DNA from: an uncultured Bacillota bacterium
GTDB taxonomy: Bacteria; Bacillota_I; Bacilli_A; Erysipelotrichales; Erysipelotrichaceae
Assembly: GCA_949287785.1 (NCBI GenBank)
Contig: CASEHR010000107.1
Location: forward strand, 1-5,793
DNA: 5,793 nucleotides
Reading direction: 5' to 3'
Numbering within the stretch: position 1 is the first letter of the stretch; every line of letters begins with the position of its first letter. Both the position numbers and the translations under genes were made by a program. The notes beneath the pieces are model-generated. The model saw only the letters and a list, made by a program, of their open reading frames with translations. It was not told where the DNA came from and did not search any database. Positions 1 through 5,793 of the stretch are shown here, piece by piece.

Positions 1-297
1 CTGGAAGATCATCTGCACATCTTTGTGATAACTCTTCAGCTCTTTGCCTTTGATATCGGCAATATCCTTGCCTTCAAATTCGATCTTGCCGCCGCTTGGT
101 TCATACAATTTGACGATCGTTCGTCCGAGTGTCGACTTACCGCAGCCTGATTCACCGACGAGACCAAAGGTCTCATTGTGACCGACTTCAAAGCTGACAT
201 CATCGACAGCCTTGACGATCTGTTTTGGGGCAAACAAGCCCTTGGTGACATCGAAATATGTCTTTAATCCCTGTACTTTTAAGATCGGTCCTGTCAT
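1..297 (-). CDS. oppF: Oligopeptide ABC transporter ATPase OppF, N-terminal 99 residues (runs off left edge)
   Basis: This is the second nucleotide-binding subunit of an oligopeptide/dipeptide importer, which hydrolyses ATP on the cytoplasmic face together with OppD. The reading begins with MTGPILKVQGLKTYF and carries the Walker A motif GESGCGKST at residues 48-56. It stops at the window edge at residue 99, on the Q-loop glutamine of MIFQ, so the signature motif, Walker B and C-terminal domain are not seen. The family is usually about 310-330 residues long. The inserted GLFAPKQIVKAVDDVSFEV stretch before Walker A is typical of OppF/DppF, which often have a longer loop there. The ATG (297-295) overlaps the oppD TGA as ATGA, and a GGTGA ribosome binding site lies in the last codons of oppD, so translation is probably coupled. 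The position after OppD supports OppF rather than another ATPase. DppF is the main alternative name, because substrate class cannot be read from this part. Confidence 0.93.
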   Translation of the reverse strand, partial: MTGPILKVQGLKTYFDVTKGLFAPKQIVKAVDDVSFEVGHNETFGLVGESGCGKSTLGRTIVKLYEPSGGKIEFEGKDIADIKGKELKSYHKDVQMIFQ

Positions 298-1295
298 TTT
301 TTCACCGCCTTCTTTACTTCCAGCCAGCATGAACATTTATGAGTGTCACTGAAACTCAGCTCATCCGGCTGTCTCAATTTACAGATCTTCATCGCGCTGG
401 CACAGCGATCGACAAACGGACAGCCGACCGGCGGATCAAGAAGATCGGGTGGCGATCCCGGAATCGGTTTTAGTTCTTCTTCATCGTCATTTTCCGGATT
501 GGCGATACAGTTCAGTAATCCTTTGGTATACGGATGTCTTGGATCGTAGAAGATCTCACGATCGGTTCCGATCTCGACGATCTTGCCACCATACATGATC
601 GCGATCCGGTCACATAGCTTGGCAACGACCCCGAGGTCATGGGTGATCATGATGATCGATGATTCACTGGTCTCTTTGAGACTTTCGATCAGCTCCAGTA
701 CCTGGGCCTGGATCGTCACATCCAGGGCTGTCGTCGGCTCATCAGCGATGATGAGCTTGGGTCTCATCGCTAAAGCGATCGCAATGACGATCCTTTGACG
801 CATACCGCCGGAAAATTCAAACGGGTATTGTTTGATGCGCTTTTCAGGTGATGGAATACCGACCTGCCGCATCAGTTCCAGCGCTTTCTCACGCGCTTCC
901 TTCTTAGTCATTTTGGTATGATTTAAAAGCGGTTCGACCAACTGCGTTTCGATCTTCAGGACCGGATTGAGAAAGGTCATCGGGTCCTGGAAGATCATCG
1001 CCATCGTATTGCCTCTGATCTTGCGCATCGTCGCTTCATAAGCTTTTTTATCTTTGAAATTCTTACGTGATATATCCTGACCATCGAAGACGATCTCACC
1101 ATCTTCGATCTTGCCGTTTTCGGCTAAAAGACCGATGATCGAATACATGGTCTGGCTTTTGCCCGATCCGGATTCGCCGACGATCCCCAGCACTTCTTTA
1201 TCCTTTAAGGAAAATGAGACATCACGGACAGCTTTGACGATCCCCTGATCTGTCTTGAAAGTGGTTGTCAGATTGTTTACTTCAAGTAATGCCAT
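294..1295 (-). CDS. oppD: Oligopeptide ABC transporter ATPase OppD
   Basis: This is a 333-residue ATPase subunit of a peptide importer. All ABC motifs are present: Walker A GESGSGKSQ at 40-48 (glutamine in place of the last Thr is also seen in classical OppD), Q-loop MIFQDP around Q103, signature FSGGMRQR at 161-168, Walker B LIIADEP with D185/E186, D-loop ALD at 190-192, and H-loop H219. After about residue 255 comes the peptide-importer C-terminal region (oligo_HPY type), starting with the HPYTKGLL motif. It ends in a cysteine group C292, C298, C305 and C321/C323. Such cysteines hold an iron-sulfur cluster in some characterised Opp/Dpp ATPases; cluster binding here is inference. The ATG is preceded by AGAGGTG, which overlaps the end of oppC, and the gap to the oppC stop is 3 bp. 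The stop overlaps the oppF start. DppD is the main alternative name. The gene is exceptionally rich in GATC. Confidence 0.96.
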   Translation of the reverse strand: MALLEVNNLTTTFKTDQGIVKAVRDVSFSLKDKEVLGIVGESGSGKSQTMYSIIGLLAENGKIEDGEIVFDGQDISRKNFKDKKAYEATMRKIRGNTMAMIFQDPMTFLNPVLKIETQLVEPLLNHTKMTKKEAREKALELMRQVGIPSPEKRIKQYPFEFSGGMRQRIVIAIALAMRPKLIIADEPTTALDVTIQAQVLELIESLKETSESSIIMITHDLGVVAKLCDRIAIMYGGKIVEIGTDREIFYDPRHPYTKGLLNCIANPENDDEEELKPIPGSPPDLLDPPVGCPFVDRCASAMKICKLRQPDELSFSDTHKCSCWLEVKKAVKK

Positions 1296-1298
1296 AGA

Positions 1299-2222
1299 TC
1301 ACCTCTTAGCCTCCAGGGCTTCACCAAGACCATCACCGATGAAGTTGAGCGACAGGACCGTCATACAGATCGCTGCGATCGGCCAGATGATCTGGATCGG
1401 ATATGTGAACAACAGTTGTCGGCAATCATTAGCTAACCGGCCCCAGCTTGGGATCAAAGGATCAAGACCGATACCGACAAGTGACAAGAACGCTTCGGTA
1501 AAGATCGCATTCGGGACCATCATCGTGAGGCAAACAATGATCGGACCTAAAGCGTTGACGACCAGATGCTTCATCAGGATCCGCATGTGACTGGCACCCA
1601 ATACCTTGGCTGCCATCGCAAATTCCATCTCTTTCAAAGACATGACCTGCGTCCTCACCTGTCTTGCCATCTGGATCCAGGAAGTGATACTGATAGCGAT
1701 GACCATACTGAGGATATTGTTGCCAAAGACCATGAGTATGAGTAATGTATAAAGGATGCTCGGAACTGAATAGATGATATCGATGATCCGCATCATGACC
1801 ATATCGACTTTACCGCCAAGGTAGCCGGATACACCGCCATAGATGATACCGACGACAAGGTTGATACCGGCTGAGGCAAAACCGATCGCTAAGGAGATCC
1901 GGGCGCCGTACATGACTCTGACCAGGATATCTCTTCCTAGCTTATCCGTACCGAAGGGATGTTCCAAAGAAGGCAGGGCATTGCGCAAAGCCATATTCTG
2001 CTCTTCATAGCCATATGGCGATACCATCGGAATGATGATCGCCGCCAAGATCATCAAGGTCAGAAAGATCAGACCGATCAGAGCGAGCCTGTTTTTCTTG
2101 AAACGATCCCATGTATCTTTTAGAAAAGTCTTGCTTTGAATAGCGATAAAGTCCGAATTCTTTTCACTTTCGTCCAGAAGTTCAAACATATCGTCAGTCA
2201 ATACGAGTTCTTTTTCTGTCAT
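1299..2222 (-). CDS. oppC: Oligopeptide ABC transporter permease OppC
   Basis: This is the second transmembrane subunit of the peptide importer and forms the membrane channel with OppB. With the ATG at 2222 the protein has 307 residues. A cytoplasmic head of about 45 residues leads into TM1 (about 46-67), which fits the OppC N-terminal domain. The conserved HPFGTDKLGRDIL motif follows (about 88-100), then five more hydrophobic segments (about 109-133, 148-166, 168-186, 222-247, 277-297). The EAA coupling loop, EFAMAAKVLGASHMRIL, lies near 200-216 and docks on the ATPase. The late GIGLDPLIPSWG motif is also typical of the family. An in-frame GTG at 2231 would add three residues directly after the oppB stop. 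I prefer the ATG because AGGTG sits 6 nt upstream of it, while the GTG has only a weak GGA. DppC is the alternative name. The stop overlaps the oppD ribosome binding site. Confidence 0.95.
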   Translation of the reverse strand: MTEKELVLTDDMFELLDESEKNSDFIAIQSKTFLKDTWDRFKKNRLALIGLIFLTLMILAAIIIPMVSPYGYEEQNMALRNALPSLEHPFGTDKLGRDILVRVMYGARISLAIGFASAGINLVVGIIYGGVSGYLGGKVDMVMMRIIDIIYSVPSILYTLLILMVFGNNILSMVIAISITSWIQMARQVRTQVMSLKEMEFAMAAKVLGASHMRILMKHLVVNALGPIIVCLTMMVPNAIFTEAFLSLVGIGLDPLIPSWGRLANDCRQLLFTYPIQIIWPIAAICMTVLSLNFIGDGLGEALEAKR

Positions 2223-2231
2223 ATCCTTCAC

Positions 2232-3155
2232 CTACTTTCCGAGTTTGATCCGCGGATCGATCAGGGCAGCGATGATATCAGATACGATCGTCATCACAAT
2301 GACGATGAGCCCTAAAAAGATCGTCAGACCCATAACGAGTGTATAATCACGATTGGAGATACTATCGGTAAATTCCGCCCCGATCCCCGGTATCGTAAAC
2401 AGTCTTTCAATTACCAATGATCCGGTCACCAGTCCGGCAAACATCGGTCCGCAATATGTGACGATCGGAAGCATCGCATTCTTCAGACCGTGTTTGATGA
2501 TGACGAGCAGCTCGCTTGTTCCCTTGCTTCTCGCTAAGGTGATGTAGTCCTTGTTCATGACATCCTTCAGTGAGCTCCTGGTCAGCCTGGTGATCATCGA
2601 GATCGGGCTCAAAGCCAAAGCGAGTGCCGGCAAGATGTAATGCACCGAACTGGACAGACCCATTACCGGCAGAATGCCCCATCTGACCCCAAACAGATAC
2701 ATCATGATGATCGCAAACAAGAAGCCCGGTATCGACACCCCCAATGTCGCAAAGGTCGTGATGAGACTGTTGACCCAGCGTTTTTTGGTCAGCGCCGATA
2801 CGATGCCCAGGGTCAGACCCAGGACTACCGCCAAGACAAAGGCGACAAGCCCTAAGCCAAAGGTCACCGGTGCCCGCTCGACGATGATATCCAGGACCTG
2901 CTGACCTTTTTTGGCGATCGATTCGCCGAAATCGAGCTTGAGAGCATTACCGAGGTAGATGATGTATTGCTCGGTGACCGGCTTATCCAGGCCATACTTG
3001 TGTTCCAAAGCCGCATATGCCTCCGGACTGAGACTGCGAGAATCCTGAGCAAACGGGTTACCCGGTATCGCTCTGACCGCAAAGAAAGTCAGGGTCATGA
3101 GGATGAACAGGGTAAGTGCTCCTATCAATAATCTTTTCGCTATATATTTGATCAT
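2232..3155 (-). CDS. oppB: Oligopeptide ABC transporter permease OppB
   Basis: This is the first transmembrane subunit of the peptide importer, 307 residues long, the normal size for OppB/DppB. It starts with the typical short cationic end MIKYIAKRLL and a first membrane helix (about 8-29), followed by the family motif AVRAIPGNPF. An extracytoplasmic region (about 33-95) includes KYGLDKPV, and five more hydrophobic segments lie at about 97-122, 132-155, 171-190, 228-250 and 273-297. The EAA loop DYITLARSKGTSELLVIIKH spans about 203-222 and contacts the ATPases. Other hallmarks are ERLFTIPGIG (250-259) and the C-terminal DPRIKLGK. The ATG at 3155 has AAGGTGA about 5 nt upstream, overlapping the peptidase stop codon, and the gap between the two genes is 4 bp. 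It ends with TAG, 9 bp before the preferred oppC ATG. Sequence alone does not separate OppB from DppB. Confidence 0.96.
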   Translation of the reverse strand: MIKYIAKRLLIGALTLFILMTLTFFAVRAIPGNPFAQDSRSLSPEAYAALEHKYGLDKPVTEQYIIYLGNALKLDFGESIAKKGQQVLDIIVERAPVTFGLGLVAFVLAVVLGLTLGIVSALTKKRWVNSLITTFATLGVSIPGFLFAIIMMYLFGVRWGILPVMGLSSSVHYILPALALALSPISMITRLTRSSLKDVMNKDYITLARSKGTSELLVIIKHGLKNAMLPIVTYCGPMFAGLVTGSLVIERLFTIPGIGAEFTDSISNRDYTLVMGLTIFLGLIVIVMTIVSDIIAALIDPRIKLGK

Positions 3156-3159
3156 ATAA

Positions 3160-4344
3160 TCACCTTATCAAGTAGAGTTCTTCTTGCGGCGGGGTGATGA
3201 ATTCAGCCCCATCCTCTCTGACGACGACATCTTCTTCAAGTCCGATCCGGCCGGCTCTTGTCGGAATACCGGGTTCCAATGTGAAGACCATGTTCTTTTT
3301 AAGCGGTGTCCTGATCAGCTCATCACGGTCGTAGCGCGGTTTAGCCGGTCCCAATAACGGACCGCCATCGTGTGCTACCTGGCCTAACTGATGGCCTAAA
3401 GCCGCATTCCAGGATGGATATCCCTTATTAACGATATAATCTCTGGCAACTGTATCGACTTCGATTCCGGTAACTCCCGGCTTCAGAGCTTCCGCTGCCA
3501 TCTTGATCGCATCTCTGACGACATTGAACGAGGCGACGATATCATCAGGTGCTTTATCCTCATCAGGTCTTAATACGTAGTACATTCGTTGCAGATCACA
3601 ACTGTATCCATCGATCCTGATCCCGAAATCGATATTGACGACATCGCCATAATCGATCAAATGATCGGGAGCGCCCATATGTCCACCCGGACAATCGGCA
3701 CCGGAGAAAACACCGGGATTGCAGGATTTCGGCCAGGAATATTCAAAACCCTTTCTTTCGACTTCGCTCTGGAAGAAGGCATATACATCCTTGCAATTGG
3801 CGCCGGCCCTGATGACCGCTTTGGCATCCATGAAGATCTTTTCCGCTTCTTCACAAGCTTTTGCGATCTTTTGAAGTTCATCTTCCGTCTTGATACCGCG
3901 GACATCAACAATGATCTCTTCACTTGACATTACCGTACCTTTAAACCCGGCCTTATCAAAAGCTTCCTTTAAAGTCATATACATACCCAACGTCAATCCA
4001 TCAGCACTTGGATTTTCAAGCGAATAATCTAAGGCGATCTTCTCAGGATCTTTTCTTCGGATGTATTCCGCCAATGTATCGGTAAATGATATCGGAAAGG
4101 CGATGACTTCATCAAATACCCCGTGATGGATATAACCATTCTTATCGATCGGCGTACATATCGCCGCTGTCGTACCGTCTTTATTGAATATACAAGCAGT
4201 CAGACCGATGAACTCGGCATCTGATAATACACCGAGGATCGGTTCGCTGTTGGTGGCTGATTCCTGCCCGGCGACGATCCACATATCGATATCTTTTTCT
4301 TTCAGGGCATCGATTGCGATCTTGACCTTTTGCTTATTGAACAT
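3160..4344 (-). CDS. M24-family metallopeptidase (creatinase/aminopeptidase P-like)
   Basis: This is a 394-residue cytoplasmic peptidase of the pita-bread fold, probably removing N-terminal residues next to proline or cleaving X-Pro dipeptides. Residues 1 to about 150 form a creatinase-type N-terminal domain and about 155-385 the catalytic domain. All five expected metal ligands can be placed: D239 (NIDFG), D250 (GYSCDLQR), H318 (GHQLG), E357 (TLEPGI) and E371 (LEEDVVV). A further histidine, H325, follows in QVAHDGGP, where relatives have the substrate-binding His. GHQLG differs from the common GHGIG and suggests a less studied subgroup, so exact specificity is open. No signal peptide is seen. 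It is the first gene of the operon, 4 bp ahead of oppB, which suggests it trims peptides brought in by the transporter. The ATG at 4344 follows a strong G-rich ribosome binding site and a clear promoter. Xaa-Pro dipeptidase (pepQ) or aminopeptidase P are both possible names. Confidence 0.92.
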   Translation of the reverse strand: MFNKQKVKIAIDALKEKDIDMWIVAGQESATNSEPILGVLSDAEFIGLTACIFNKDGTTAAICTPIDKNGYIHHGVFDEVIAFPISFTDTLAEYIRRKDPEKIALDYSLENPSADGLTLGMYMTLKEAFDKAGFKGTVMSSEEIIVDVRGIKTEDELQKIAKACEEAEKIFMDAKAVIRAGANCKDVYAFFQSEVERKGFEYSWPKSCNPGVFSGADCPGGHMGAPDHLIDYGDVVNIDFGIRIDGYSCDLQRMYYVLRPDEDKAPDDIVASFNVVRDAIKMAAEALKPGVTGIEVDTVARDYIVNKGYPSWNAALGHQLGQVAHDGGPLLGPAKPRYDRDELIRTPLKKNMVFTLEPGIPTRAGRIGLEEDVVVREDGAEFITPPQEELYLIR

Positions 4345-4346
4345 AA

Positions 4347-4356
4347 CCCCTCCCCC
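4347..4356 (-). promoter_or_regulatory. Unusually G-rich ribosome binding site of the peptidase gene
   Basis: Read on the minus strand, the ten bases GGGGGAGGGG end 2 nt before the ATG at 4344. They contain a GGAGG core 4 nt from the start codon. The tract stands out in otherwise AT-rich leader DNA and fixes the start of the first gene of the operon. Confidence 0.75.
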
Positions 4357-4373
4357 TTTGCAATAATAACTAA

Positions 4374-4401
4374 ATTATAGTGCTTACATTGTAATTTGCA
4401 A
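4374..4401 (-). promoter_or_regulatory. Sigma-A type promoter of the peptidase-opp operon
   Basis: On the minus strand there is a -35 box TTGCAA (4401-4396, four of six consensus bases), a 16-bp spacer, and a perfect -10 box TATAAT (4379-4374). Transcription would start near 4367, giving a leader of about 23 nt before the ATG at 4344. Upstream of the -35, positions 4424-4402 are A/T-rich with an A7 run and could act as an UP element. This is the only good promoter I see for the leftward operon. Confidence 0.72.
4384..4394. promoter_or_regulatory. Inverted repeat inside the promoter spacer, candidate operator
   Basis: TTACA-T-TGTAA is a perfect inverted repeat with 5-bp arms and a 1-bp centre. 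It lies entirely between the -35 and -10 boxes of the leftward promoter, where a bound repressor would block RNA polymerase or a MerR-like activator would distort the DNA. The same TTACA/TGTAA half-sites occur again at 4429-4447. The regulator is unknown and not in the window. Confidence 0.45.
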
Positions 4402-4428
4402 GACTTATTTCAATATTTTTTTCATTTA

Positions 4429-4447
4429 ATTTACACTTAATGTAAAT
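4429..4447. promoter_or_regulatory. Second inverted repeat with the same half-sites
   Basis: ATTTACA-CTTAA-TGTAAAT has perfect 7-bp arms around a 5-bp centre. It shares the TTACA/TGTAA half-sites with the repeat at 4384-4394; the centres are about 49 bp apart, a little under five helical turns. It sits upstream of the leftward promoter. Its left arm could also serve as a -35 (TTTACA) of a weak rightward promoter with CATTAT 16 bp later. It is AT-rich, so chance is possible. Confidence 0.4.
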
Positions 4448-4448
4448 C

Positions 4449-4488
4449 TTTCATTATTTCAATAAAATCACATCATTTTCATTATTTC
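4449..4488. repeat. Short direct repeat in the divergent intergenic DNA
   Basis: TTTCATTATTTC occurs at 4449-4460 and again at 4477-4488, 28 bp apart start to start. It may be low-complexity AT-rich drift or the edge of a rearrangement, since coding character begins about 15 bp to the right. No function can be assigned. Confidence 0.35.
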
Positions 4489-4556
4489 TTTCATATTTTC
4501 ATAGCTATCGATACCGTATATCCGGCATCACTACCGTCAAAAACGAAGATTATGAT

Positions 4557-5138
4557 ATGGCCTTTGTGACAAGCCCCTTCGGTCATGACCAGATCCTCGA
4601 TTACTATATCAAAGACCTTGACCGCTTATACTTTGAATATGTCAATTTCATAACCGATCCCGCTGCCGATACAGAAGTCATCAAAACATCCTTGAATGAT
4701 CATTTTGCCTTCACCAATACCGCTTTCTTTATCCAGAGCGATATCGTCGACGGCTCAAATATGGCCTATGAAGATATCATGACCTTCAGCCCCTATATCA
4801 TGATCAGTGCTATCATCCTGGTCTTGACAATGATCGTCTATCGGCTCTTTGACCGCAAAAAGATCGCCGGTGAAGTCATCTTTTTGAAAGACAAGTATTA
4901 TCGCAAAGAGACCTATCTTATCATAAAGGTGATCTTTATCTTCATCCTGACCCTGGTCTTAGCGCTGGGACTCTATCCGTTGAGCGACATGATGAATGAG
5001 CTGGGCAATGAATACGGTTATGCTTCGATAATGAACTATAATGTACTCCTTATCATCGCCACCGTCGCGATCATCGACCTCATCGCCTTTGTAAGTGAGA
5101 TCATCATCTATGGCTATCAGGCTAAAAAGAGTAAGTAA
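4557..5138 (+). CDS. C-terminal part of an FtsX-like ABC permease, probably 5'-truncated
   Basis: From the first ATG this is 193 residues. Residues 1 to about 75 look extracytoplasmic, and three hydrophobic helices follow at about 78-97, 119-141 and 160-186. A charged cytoplasmic linker, RLFDRKKIAGEVIFLKDKYYRK, lies between the first two; its first part RLFDRKKIAGEVIF resembles the region before TM3 in FtsX/MacB permeases. That family has four helices with an outside domain after the first, so helix 1 and most of the outside domain appear to be missing. The reading frame is open back to 4446, and upstream codons from about 4503 (SYRYRISGITTVKNEDYD) look coding. There is no ATG, GTG or TTG between 4446 and 4557, and the 4557 ATG has no convincing ribosome binding site. 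It may be a pseudogene. The downstream ATPase gene overlaps its end by 29 bp, so the two were probably one exporter module. The family call is by topology and is inference. Confidence 0.6.
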   Translation: MAFVTSPFGHDQILDYYIKDLDRLYFEYVNFITDPAADTEVIKTSLNDHFAFTNTAFFIQSDIVDGSNMAYEDIMTFSPYIMISAIILVLTMIVYRLFDRKKIAGEVIFLKDKYYRKETYLIIKVIFIFILTLVLALGLYPLSDMMNELGNEYGYASIMNYNVLLIIATVAIIDLIAFVSEIIIYGYQAKKSK

Positions 5139-5793
5139 ACGTTTTAAAGACACGATCATCTTAAAGGATCAGGATCTTACGATCGATAAACCCGGCCTTT
5201 ATATGATCATGGGTCCATCGGGTATTGGCAAATCCACCCTTTTAAACATGATCGCCGGTTTTGAAAAGATCGATAGCGGTAAGATCATCAACGACCTTTC
5301 AAAAACGATGATCTTTCAGGAATACGAGCTGATCGATGAGTTGAATGTCTATGACAATATCTTTTTATACCGCAAAAGAAGAAAGAGCGATACCGTCCTT
5401 GTTAAAAAACTCGGTCTTGCCGATCTTATGAAACACTACCCAAAAGAGCTCAGCGGCGGCCAAAGACAAAGAGTCGGCATCATGCGTGCCCTCAGTTTCA
5501 GCCCCGATGTCATCCTTTGCGATGAGCCGACCGAAGCTCTTGATATCCGCAATAAATACATCGTGATGGATTGTCTTAAGACATATGCCGAAGATCATAT
5601 CGTCATCATGGTCACTCACGACGATGATCTTGCGAAAAGATATGCAGATACCATCTATCTCTTTAAGGATCACGATCTGTCGATAGTCAAAGATAACTGT
5701 AAAAGCAGGACCCGGATCCGTCATGACTGTCACCCCCTTACCAAAAACGCCTTAAAGAAGCTTTTAAATAAGATCACTTTAAAACGAAACATC
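5110..5793 (+). CDS. ABC transporter ATPase (LolD/MacB-like), runs off right edge, possibly fused to a permease
   Basis: The frame is open from ATG 5110 to the window end, giving 228 residues without a stop. ABC motifs are complete: Walker A GPSGIGKST at 35-43, Q-loop Q70 (MIFQEYELIDELNV), signature LSGGQRQRV at 114-122, Walker B VILCDEP with D138/E139, D-loop EALD, and H-loop H170 (MVTHDDD). The short catalytic domain and its style fit the exporter-type ATPases that pair with FtsX-like permeases (LolD, MacB and bacteriocin or peptide exporters). After about residue 185 the chain continues through a polar stretch into KNALKKLLNKITLKRN at the edge. That resembles the amphipathic lead-in to a first permease helix, so an ATPase-permease fusion is likely but not shown. 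The start lies 29 bp inside the upstream permease gene with only a weak AAGTGAG about 10 nt before it, which suggests translational coupling. A GTG at 5095 is a less likely start. The substrate is unknown. Confidence 0.88.
   Translation, partial: MAIRLKRVSKRFKDTIILKDQDLTIDKPGLYMIMGPSGIGKSTLLNMIAGFEKIDSGKIINDLSKTMIFQEYELIDELNVYDNIFLYRKRRKSDTVLVKKLGLADLMKHYPKELSGGQRQRVGIMRALSFSPDVILCDEPTEALDIRNKYIVMDCLKTYAEDHIVIMVTHDDDLAKRYADTIYLFKDHDLSIVKDNCKSRTRIRHDCHPLTKNALKKLLNKITLKRNI

Noticed and set aside
1255..1590. Plus-strand open frame of 111 codons
   Set aside because: It is antisense to the oppD start and the oppC C-terminus, both well supported by family motifs and ribosome binding sites.
3589..3927. 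Plus-strand open frame of 112 codons inside the peptidase gene
   Set aside because: It lies antisense to the catalytic domain, which carries all metal ligands; the reading has no recognisable domain and no ribosome binding site.
1..4344. Possible Mollicutes genetic code with TGA as tryptophan
   Set aside because: TGA ends the peptidase, oppC and oppD genes exactly where the families end and next to the following start codon, and tryptophan is written TGG.
4402..4424. T7 run on the plus strand as a possible terminator
   Set aside because: No GC-rich stem precedes it, and the flanking genes diverge, so no transcript should end here. It fits better as an UP element of the leftward promoter.
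4345..4556. Small RNA, riboswitch or T-box in the divergent intergenic region
   Set aside because: The leftward leader is only about 23 nt, and the rest is AT-rich without stable stems apart from the short palindromes.
5365..5733. Minus-strand open frame of 122 codons
   Set aside because: It is antisense to the signature, Walker B and H-loop part of the ABC ATPase, so it is a shadow of that gene.

Overview
This window looks like a piece of a low- to mid-GC Gram-positive (Bacillota) chromosome. The proteins resemble Bacillota oligopeptide permeases, the ribosome binding sites are purine-rich, and TGA, TAG and TAA all end genes in the standard code. TGA serves as the stop of three genes, which argues against Mollicutes with code 4. 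A placement near the Erysipelotrichia is only a guess from codon style. The coding DNA is very rich in the tetranucleotide GATC, about 108 copies by hand count.

Positions 1-4344, minus strand: a tightly packed operon read right to left. It starts with an M24-family metallopeptidase (creatinase/aminopeptidase P-like). Next come the two membrane subunits OppB and OppC, then the ATPase OppD, and then the first 99 residues of the second ATPase, OppF, which runs off the left edge. Junctions are 4 bp, 9 bp (1 bp shorter than a start-stop contact if the alternative GTG start is used), 3 bp and an ATGA overlap. Ribosome binding sites lie inside the ends of the preceding genes, so the genes are probably translationally coupled. 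The evident logic is peptide import followed by cytoplasmic trimming, possibly of proline-containing peptides. No substrate-binding protein (OppA) lies in the window; it may be beyond the left edge or elsewhere.

Positions 4345-4556: the divergent intergenic stretch. It is AT-rich and holds a good sigma-A type promoter for the peptidase operon (TTGCAA, 16 bp, TATAAT), a very G-rich ribosome binding site, two TTACA...TGTAA inverted repeats that may be operators, and a 12-bp direct repeat. It contains no GATC.

Positions about 4503-5793, plus strand: a second, unrelated ABC system. First comes the C-terminal part of an FtsX-like permease whose 5' end seems to be missing, because coding character begins abruptly near 4503 with no start codon. 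An ABC ATPase overlaps it by 29 bp and remains open at the right edge, with a tail that suggests a fused permease domain. The left end of this module looks like a rearrangement scar placed against the peptidase-operon promoter.

Nothing here is clearly a new biological system. The best leads are the GATC enrichment with its codon-context effect, the paired palindromes in the promoter, and the truncated exporter.
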